From NCBI GenBank assembly GCA_003151665.1, contig PLYD01000163.1, positions 1,729 to 16,457 on the forward strand: 14,729 nt of DNA, in the 5' to 3' direction. Below are positions 9,723-14,729 of the stretch, piece after piece; within the stretch, counting starts at the first letter, position 1; every line of letters begins with the position of its first letter. The position numbers were made by a program, and so were the translations under genes. This stretch comes from Candidatus Dormiibacterota bacterium (GTDB lineage: Bacteria; Chloroflexota; Dormibacteria; Dormibacterales; Dormibacteraceae). The notes beneath the pieces were generated by a model, which was not told where the DNA came from, ran no database searches, and saw only the letters and a program-made list of their open reading frames with translations.

Positions 9723-10577
9723 CTAACCGATCGGCCCAATCTGCTTGAGAAGCCGCGCAGCGCGGAGATCGACATTCGCAGATCCGTCGGGATCTTCAGC
9801 GGTCCAGATCTCTGAAAGCACCGCCTGTGCGAGGGCCCAGAGCCGAATGCGTTCACGATCAAAACCAGTGAGATCCGAGATCACCTCGATTCGGCGTCGC
9901 ATCGCCCCCACCGGATCCGATTTCTCGTACAGCTCATCCACACGATTTCGAAGGACATCGCCAACTTCGTAGCAGGGCTCGCCTATAAGTCCCTTCGGGT
10001 CGATTGCCTGCCAGGATTCGCGATCCGAGCTCAGCACGTTGCCGAAGTGCAGGTCTCCGTGGAGGACAACTGGCGCCACCGATGTATCGCACAGCTCGAC
10101 GAACAGCCGCTCGCCCTCCTCAAAGAGATCTGGGTCGATCGGTCCTGGGCCCCCGTACAGGCGGATGTTGCCAGACCAAGCGCGACGATAACCACGGACG
10201 TCAGGAAACGAGTAGGCGGGTGGCGGCGCCATCCGAAGTTTGCTCATCACGGATGCCACGGCCTCGAGAGCTCGGTCGATTGGCTCGCGCCAAGTCGTCT
10301 CGCCGGGCACGACGAGCTCCATTAGCACCACGCGCTCTGCCCGTGCCAGTTCCAAAACGCGGACCATGCCATGGCCACCGTAGAGAAGCAAGGCGTCGAT
10401 TCCGCTCAGGAACTCACCGTCGCCGCGCTCAGGCTCGGTCTTGATAACGGCCTGCGTGCCGTCAGGCAGGCTGCACCGACAGACGAAGTTGCCAGGATAG
10501 ACGTCCGGATATGGCTCGCCCATCGTCAGGCCCCACCTTTCGACAGCGAATGCTAGGCGCGGGTCGTCGATGCCCAT
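9723..10577 (-). CDS. APH(6)/hydroxyurea phosphotransferase-like kinase
   Basis: A 284-residue soluble kinase of the aminoglycoside/hydroxyurea phosphotransferase family (PF04655), the group of streptomycin 6-kinases. Lys46 in AVIKTE is the likely ATP-binding lysine. HGDLHFGN (173-180) is the Brenner motif with catalytic Asp175 and metal ligand Asn180. AIDPKG supplies the DFG-equivalent Asp193, and GEPCYEVGDVLRN completes the family signature. All catalytic residues are present, so ATP-dependent O-phosphorylation is expected. Many chromosomal members in soil bacteria have no demonstrated resistance role, so streptomycin resistance should not be assumed. It starts 10 nt after the stop of the CoxL-type gene on the same strand and is probably co-transcribed. 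No strong Shine-Dalgarno sequence precedes the ATG; an internal ATG at codon 19 is a less likely start. Confidence 0.85.
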   Translation of the reverse strand: MGIDDPRLAFAVERWGLTMGEPYPDVYPGNFVCRCSLPDGTQAVIKTEPERGDGEFLSGIDALLLYGGHGMVRVLELARAERVVLMELVVPGETTWREPIDRALEAVASVMSKLRMAPPPAYSFPDVRGYRRAWSGNIRLYGGPGPIDPDLFEEGERLFVELCDTSVAPVVLHGDLHFGNVLSSDRESWQAIDPKGLIGEPCYEVGDVLRNRVDELYEKSDPVGAMRRRIEVISDLTGFDRERIRLWALAQAVLSEIWTAEDPDGSANVDLRAARLLKQIGPIG

Positions 10578-10587
10578 GGCGCGCTCG

Positions 10588-12813
10588 CTAGGCTCCCTGC
10601 GCCGCCCGAATCGCCTCCCACACCCTCATCGGGTGCAGCGGCATGTCGATGTGCCGCACTCCTAGGTGTGAAACCGCGTCGATCACAGCGTTCTGCACCG
10701 CCGGCGTCGAGCCGATCGTCCCCGACTCCCCGATCCCCTTGGCCCCTAACGGGTTGAGCGGCGTCGGCGTCTCCATTGAAATCGTCTCGACCTGCGGGAT
10801 CTCCCCGATCGTCGGGATCACATAGTCGATGAGGCTCGTGGTCAGCGGGTTGCCGTCGGCGTCGTAGACGAACTCCTCGTAGAGCGCCTGCGCCACACCC
10901 TGCGCGACCCCGCCGTGGATCTGCCCCTCAACCAGCATGTGGTTGAGCACGGTCCCGCAATCATCCACCGCGATGTGTCGCACGAGCCGCGCCTCGCCCG
11001 TCTCGACGTCCACCTCGACCACGGCGACGTGGCATCCAAATGGAAACGTCTGGTCGTCTTGCTCGAAATCGATCTGCGCGACCAGCGTCGCCTGCGAGGC
11101 CAGCTCCGCCCAGCTCAGCGCGGTCGCAGGAACGCCTGCGACACCAAATCGCCCATCAGGCATGCGCACGACGTCCTCCGCGTCCGCCTCCAACCGCCGC
11201 GCCGCCTCCAGCCTCGCCTTCTCAACGAGCGCGACGCACGCGCCGCGGACCGCGCTCCCTCCGAGCTGCAACGAGCGCGACCCCGACGTGCCCGACCCTC
11301 GAGCCACCACCCCGGTGTCCGACTGCACGATCCGAACGCTGTCGATCGGAACCCCGAGCATCTGTGCAGCCAGCTGCGCGTAAGCGGTCTCGTGGCCCTG
11401 CCCGCTGGCGGTGGTGCCAACCGCGATCACGATCGATCCGTCCGCCTCGGCACGCGCCTCGCCGAACTCGGTCGTGTTCAGCACCGCGGTCATCTCCACG
11501 TAGGTGCACACCCCGATACCGAGCTGCAGCCGGTCGCCCTTTTCGCGCCGCGCGCGCTGCTCGCGTCGCAGCCCCTCATAACCCGCGGCCTCGAGCGCGA
11601 GGTCGAGCGCTTTCGCATAGTCGCCGGTGTCGTAAGTGAGTCCCGTTGCCGTCGTGTACGGGAAAGGTCCACCGATCAGGTTGCGGCGCCGCAGGTCGGC
11701 GGGATCCATCGCGAGCTCCGCCGCCAGCATGTCCATCGCCCTCTCGATCATCGCGATCGCCTCAGGCCGTCCGGCGCCGCGATATGCGGACATGACTGCG
11801 GTGTTGGTGTACACGCAGCTGCCACGCCAGCGAATGCGTGGGATCGCGTAAACGCTGGAGGCAAGAAGTGCGGTGAGCACGAGCTGCGGCGGCGATAACC
11901 CCGCATAAGCGCCGGCGTCCGCGATCACGTCCGCCTCGAAGCCGACGAGTTTGCCTTCGGCGGTGGCTCCCAGCGCAACGTTCTGCACGTGGCCGCGCCC
12001 GTGCGTCATCGCCACCATGTTTTCAGTTCGATACTCGAACCAGCGCACGGGGCGATCGAGCTTCTTGGCAATGGCCGCGATCACGCTCTGCTCGGGATAG
12101 GTCATCAGCTTGGCCCCGAAAGCACCGCCCACGTCACCCGCGATCACGCGCACGCTCGCCTCCGGCAGCCCGAGCGAATCGGCGACAGCGCCACGGACCC
12201 CAAAAGGCACCTGGGTCGAGGTCCACATGCGGATCCCGCCCTCCCCATCAGGCTCCGCCACCACCGCATTGGCCTCGATGGGGACCGCGGCGAGTCGCTG
12301 ATTTACAAAACGCGACCGCACCACCACGTCGGCGCCTTCGAGCGCGCCCTCTTCTCCCAGGTCGAACTCGAACGCGAGATTGTCGCCCTTGTCGGGATGC
12401 ACCAGGATTGCGCCCGCCTCGAGCGCGCGGGTGGTGTCGACCAGTGCCGGCATAACCTCGTAGTCCACAACCACCGCCGCAGCCGCATCGACCGCCGCCT
12501 CCCGCGTCTCCGCCACCGCCACGGCGACCGCGTCCCCGACGAACTTGACCTCGTCGGCGCAGAGTCGCGGGCGCGGCGTCTCCGACTCGAACGCGAGGTC
12601 CGCTGCCTGAAACACCCCGACGACTCCGGGCAACGAAACCGCAGCGCTCACGTCAACAGATGCGATGCGCGCATGCGCGTGCGGGGAGCGCACGAAGACG
12701 GCGTGCAGGCAGCCAGCCGGTTGAACGTCGTCGGTGTACTTGCCGGCGCCGGTGACCAGGCGCGGATCCTCGCGTCTCCTGACCACTCCGTGCAGCGCCG
12801 AGCTCACCGCCAT
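10588..12813 (-). CDS. Xanthine dehydrogenase family molybdopterin-binding subunit (form II CoxL-like)
   Basis: A 741-residue molybdenum hydroxylase large subunit. It begins GVVRRREDPRLVTGAGKYTDD (8-28), the usual start of CoxL/XdhB-type proteins. GDVGGAFGAK (226-235) and the active-site loop AYRGAGR (343-349) follow. AYRGAGR is the form II signature, as opposed to AYXCSFR in true CO dehydrogenase. GTTASGQGHETAYAQLAAQM contacts the cofactor, and GAKGIGESG holds the catalytic base Glu696. All of this indicates an active hydroxylase, but the substrate is unknown and CO oxidation is not implied. The partner FAD (CoxM) and 2Fe-2S (CoxS) subunits are absent on both sides, so it is an orphan here. 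The start is set at the ATG at 12813 rather than an in-frame upstream start at 12867 that would overlap malQ. It diverges from malQ by 38 bp. Confidence 0.92.
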   Translation of the reverse strand: MAVSSALHGVVRRREDPRLVTGAGKYTDDVQPAGCLHAVFVRSPHAHARIASVDVSAAVSLPGVVGVFQAADLAFESETPRPRLCADEVKFVGDAVAVAVAETREAAVDAAAAVVVDYEVMPALVDTTRALEAGAILVHPDKGDNLAFEFDLGEEGALEGADVVVRSRFVNQRLAAVPIEANAVVAEPDGEGGIRMWTSTQVPFGVRGAVADSLGLPEASVRVIAGDVGGAFGAKLMTYPEQSVIAAIAKKLDRPVRWFEYRTENMVAMTHGRGHVQNVALGATAEGKLVGFEADVIADAGAYAGLSPPQLVLTALLASSVYAIPRIRWRGSCVYTNTAVMSAYRGAGRPEAIAMIERAMDMLAAELAMDPADLRRRNLIGGPFPYTTATGLTYDTGDYAKALDLALEAAGYEGLRREQRARREKGDRLQLGIGVCTYVEMTAVLNTTEFGEARAEADGSIVIAVGTTASGQGHETAYAQLAAQMLGVPIDSVRIVQSDTGVVARGSGTSGSRSLQLGGSAVRGACVALVEKARLEAARRLEADAEDVVRMPDGRFGVAGVPATALSWAELASQATLVAQIDFEQDDQTFPFGCHVAVVEVDVETGEARLVRHIAVDDCGTVLNHMLVEGQIHGGVAQGVAQALYEEFVYDADGNPLTTSLIDYVIPTIGEIPQVETISMETPTPLNPLGAKGIGESGTIGSTPAVQNAVIDAVSHLGVRHIDMPLHPMRVWEAIRAAQGA

Positions 12814-12820
12814 GGCGCGA

Positions 12821-12826
12821 AATATA
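12821..12826 (-). promoter_or_regulatory. -10 element TATATT for the CoxL-type gene, leaderless layout
   Basis: Minus-strand TATATT is followed by seven bases and the ATG at 12813, with no Shine-Dalgarno sequence. The spacing places the transcription start at the initiation codon. It supports the ATG at 12813 as the true start. Confidence 0.5.
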
Positions 12827-12836
12827 GGGTGCCCCC

Positions 12837-12842
12837 GATACT
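12837..12842 (+). promoter_or_regulatory. -10-like GATACT before malQ
   Basis: GATACT lies nine bases before the malQ ATG and 10 bp from the divergent TATATT, so both promoters must share a 38-bp gap. A leader of two or three bases would result. No -35 is recognisable. Confidence 0.3.
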
Positions 12843-12851
12843 TGAAGCCAC

Positions 12852-14513
12852 ATGAGCGAGCGCGCAATGCGGTGGGGAGTGCTGCCGTCCTACTGGAGCT
12901 ACCAGGGACAGCTCACTGAAACGTCGCCCGAAACCGAGGACGCAATCCTCAAAGCGATGGGCGCTTCAGGCGAGAATCCGCCTCGCGCGCGGCGCCTCAA
13001 GCTGCCGCCGGAGCCCTGCGCAATCGCTCCCCACCGCGCGTGGGGCTGGGCCGTGCAGCTCTACGCAGCGCGCTCTCGCGACAGCTGGGGCATCGGCGAC
13101 ATGGCCGACCTGCGACGCCTGGCGCAATGGTCGCGCAAGCAGGGCGCCGAGGTGCTCCTCCTCAACCCGCTCGGCGCGCAGACACCGATCCTTCCTTACG
13201 AGGCATCGCCGTACTACGCCTCATCGCGGCGCTTCCGCAACACTATGTATCTCCGCATCGAAGAAATCGAGGGCGCAGAGCAGGTCGCCGTTGAGCTCGA
13301 ACCGTTGCGCGCGCAAGCCCAAGCGCTGAATGAGCATCGCCTCATCGATTACGACGAGGTGTTCCGTCTGAAGACCAGGGCATTGGAGGCGGTGTTCAAG
13401 GTCGCGCCTGACCCACCCAAGCTCGGGCCGTGGGCGCACAGCAAGGGCCAACCGCTTCGCGATTTCGCAACCTACAACGCGCTCGCCGAGGAGCACGGCG
13501 CGGCGTGGCGGAGCTGGCCCGCGGAGCTGCGCCATCCAAAGGGAGCGGGCGTCGACGCCGAACGACGCCGCCTCGCCCGCCGCGTCGCTTTCCACATCTG
13601 GCAGCAGTTCCACCTCGACCGGCAGATGGCACGCGCGGCGCGCGAGATCGGCCTCATCACCGACGTGCCGGTCGGCTTCGCCTCCGACGGCTTTGATGCC
13701 TGGCGCTGGCAGGACCTCCTCGCGCACGACATGCGCGTGGGTGCACCGCCGGACGAGTTCTTTCGAGAGGGCCAGGACTGGGGGCTGCCTCCATTCGATC
13801 CCTGGAAGCTGCGCCGCGCTCACTACGAGCCGTTCGTCGAGGCGATCCGGAGCGCGACCACCCACGCTGCAGGCATCCGCCTTGACCACGTGATGGGACT
13901 CTTCCGCCTTTTCTGGATCCCGACCGGAATGGGCGCCGCGGGCGGCGCATACGTTCGCTACCCCGCCTCCGACCTACTGGCGCTGCTTGCGGTCGAGAGC
14001 CGGCGCGCCAAGGCGTTCGTTATCGGTGAGGATCTCGGCCTCGTCGAGCCCGCGGTGCGGAGGCGGCTGCGCCAGCGCGGCGCACTTTCGTACAGCCTCC
14101 TCTGGTTCGAGGGCCCAACGCCCGACCAGTGGCCGAAGAACTCGGTGGCGGCGGTCGGCACCCACGACCTCCCGACGCTGGCAGGCACGTGGAAGCTGAG
14201 CGAGCCAGACCACCGGCAGCACCGCCTCCGCCAGCGCCTCGATGACGTGACGCACGCACCCGACGGCACGCCGCCAATCGATGTCGCCGCCACCACTTAC
14301 GCGGCGCTGGCCGCTTCGCGGTCGCGCATCGTGCTGGCCTCGATGGAGGACGCGCTGAGCGTCGAAGAGCGACCCAACGTGCCAGGCACCACCACCGAGT
14401 TTCCGAACTGGCGCCTCGCCCTGCCGCAACCTCTGGAGGCGATCGAGATTGGCGAGGACCCGCTGCGAATCTCGCGTGTCTTGCGAGAGGGCAGGTCACG
14501 CAAGCGGTCCTAG
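12852..14513 (+). CDS. malQ: 4-alpha-glucanotransferase (amylomaltase, GH77)
   Basis: A 553-residue cytosolic enzyme that disproportionates maltodextrins by moving alpha-1,4-glucan segments, in glycogen or maltose metabolism. GH77 motifs appear in order: WGIGDMADLRRLAQW, LNPLGAQTP, the substrate-loop YEASPYYASSRRFRN, and GQDWGLPPFDPWKLRR. GIRLDHVMGLFRLFWIP has nucleophile Asp345, VIGEDLG has acid/base Glu393, and GTHDLPTLAGTW has the stabilising Asp439. NVPGTTTEFPNWR closes the domain. All three catalytic carboxylates are present and the length fits the bacterial short type (about 500-550). The ATG at 12852 is the first of two close in-frame ATGs (the other at 12867). No glycogen or maltose gene accompanies it here. 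An aconitase gene begins 12 bases after its stop. Confidence 0.95.
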   Translation: MSERAMRWGVLPSYWSYQGQLTETSPETEDAILKAMGASGENPPRARRLKLPPEPCAIAPHRAWGWAVQLYAARSRDSWGIGDMADLRRLAQWSRKQGAEVLLLNPLGAQTPILPYEASPYYASSRRFRNTMYLRIEEIEGAEQVAVELEPLRAQAQALNEHRLIDYDEVFRLKTRALEAVFKVAPDPPKLGPWAHSKGQPLRDFATYNALAEEHGAAWRSWPAELRHPKGAGVDAERRRLARRVAFHIWQQFHLDRQMARAAREIGLITDVPVGFASDGFDAWRWQDLLAHDMRVGAPPDEFFREGQDWGLPPFDPWKLRRAHYEPFVEAIRSATTHAAGIRLDHVMGLFRLFWIPTGMGAAGGAYVRYPASDLLALLAVESRRAKAFVIGEDLGLVEPAVRRRLRQRGALSYSLLWFEGPTPDQWPKNSVAAVGTHDLPTLAGTWKLSEPDHRQHRLRQRLDDVTHAPDGTPPIDVAATTYAALAASRSRIVLASMEDALSVEERPNVPGTTTEFPNWRLALPQPLEAIEIGEDPLRISRVLREGRSRKRS

Positions 14514-14519
14514 TACGAT
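14514..14519 (+). promoter_or_regulatory. -10 element TACGAT before the aconitase gene, leaderless layout
   Basis: TACGAT begins at the base after the malQ TAG and is followed by six bases (GAAAGC) and the GTG at 14526. Only a weak AAAG could serve as a Shine-Dalgarno sequence. The spacing matches the sulfite-oxidase-like and GT2 genes exactly. Confidence 0.45.
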
Positions 14520-14525
14520 GAAAGC

Positions 14526-14729
14526 GTGATCGCGGCCCGGTCCCGACTCAAAGGCACCGAGCTTGACTACTACCCACTGACCGTTCTCTCGAAGTCCGGC
14601 CTCCCCGACCCATCCGGGCTCCCGATGACCGTGAAAGTCCTGCTCGAAGGGCTGCTCCGCCTCAGCGAGGCCGGCACCACCGACGAGGCGAACGTCAAGA
14701 GCCTGGCCGGTTGGCCCAAGCCGCCGCCT
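14526..14729 (+). CDS. acnA: Aconitate hydratase, AcnA type (N-terminal 68 residues, runs off right edge)
   Basis: The GTG at 14526 opens a frame that stays open to the window edge, exactly 68 codons. The product starts MIAARSRLKGTELDYYPLTV and continues LSKSGLPDPSGLPMTVKVLLEGLLR and NVKSLAGWPK. This is the conserved beginning of AcnA/IRP1-type aconitases, where a Y(F/Y)SL..L segment, LP(Y)S(I)KVLLE..LR and a V..LA.W segment recur. The enzyme interconverts citrate and isocitrate with a 4Fe-4S cluster; the cluster cysteines lie beyond the window. An ATG eight bases upstream is in another frame and meets a stop at once, so it is not the start. Confidence 0.85.
   Translation, partial: MIAARSRLKGTELDYYPLTVLSKSGLPDPSGLPMTVKVLLEGLLRLSEAGTTDEANVKSLAGWPKPPP

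Noticed and set aside
10915..11898. 327-codon plus-strand open frame inside the CoxL-type gene
   Set aside because: It is antisense to well-conserved molybdenum hydroxylase sequence, rich in His/Arg from reversed codons, and has no domain features.
10588..12813. Aerobic CO dehydrogenase (coxL form I)
   Set aside because: The active-site loop reads AYRGAGR, not AYXCSFR, and coxM and coxS are missing, so CO oxidation is not supported.

Overview
This is a 14.7-kb piece of a GC-rich bacterial chromosome carrying ordinary core and accessory metabolism. No phage, insertion sequence, CRISPR array or plasmid function is visible. The genes are tightly packed, with G or C at most third codon positions. 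Several starts have a Pribnow-like hexamer 6-7 nt upstream and no Shine-Dalgarno sequence, which is the layout of leaderless transcripts. That style, plus a form II CoxL-type protein, an APH(6)/hydroxyurea-type kinase and a DUF2079 membrane protein, fits a soil lineage of the Actinobacteriota / Chloroflexota / Dormibacterota kind. The lineage is an inference from style; no gene here fixes it.

Left end (1-1524): the N-terminal part of a molybdopterin-dependent sulfite-oxidase-like oxidoreductase runs off the left edge on the minus strand. It diverges from a tRNA-Ala(CGC) gene, and an imperfect palindrome lies between them. A PPOX/FMN-binding protein starts about 30 nt after the tRNA. It converges on a small MmcQ/YjbR protein.

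Cell-surface block (1168-6032): on the minus strand a membrane-anchored GT2 glycosyltransferase, an AsnB-type amidotransferase whose GTG start directly abuts the GT2 stop, and mmcQ/yjbR form a probable operon. Divergent from it is a DUF2079 polytopic protein of the GT-C type. The GT2 may make a polyprenyl-phosphate sugar that a GT-C enzyme uses, with AsnB doing an amidation, but the substrates cannot be read from sequence.

Centre (6066-9683): a full-length cobalamin-dependent methionine synthase with all four modules, 33 nt behind the DUF2079 gene.

Right end (9723-14729): on the minus strand an orphan form II CoxL/xanthine-dehydrogenase-type large subunit is followed by an APH(6)/Hur-type kinase. 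Divergent from it across only 38 bp is malQ (4-alpha-glucanotransferase). The last 204 bases are the N-terminus of an AcnA-type aconitase running off the right edge.

Nothing here is convincingly an undescribed system. The observations most worth following are the recurring leaderless promoter layout, the GT2-AsnB-DUF2079 neighbourhood, the palindrome beside the tRNA and the orphan CoxL.
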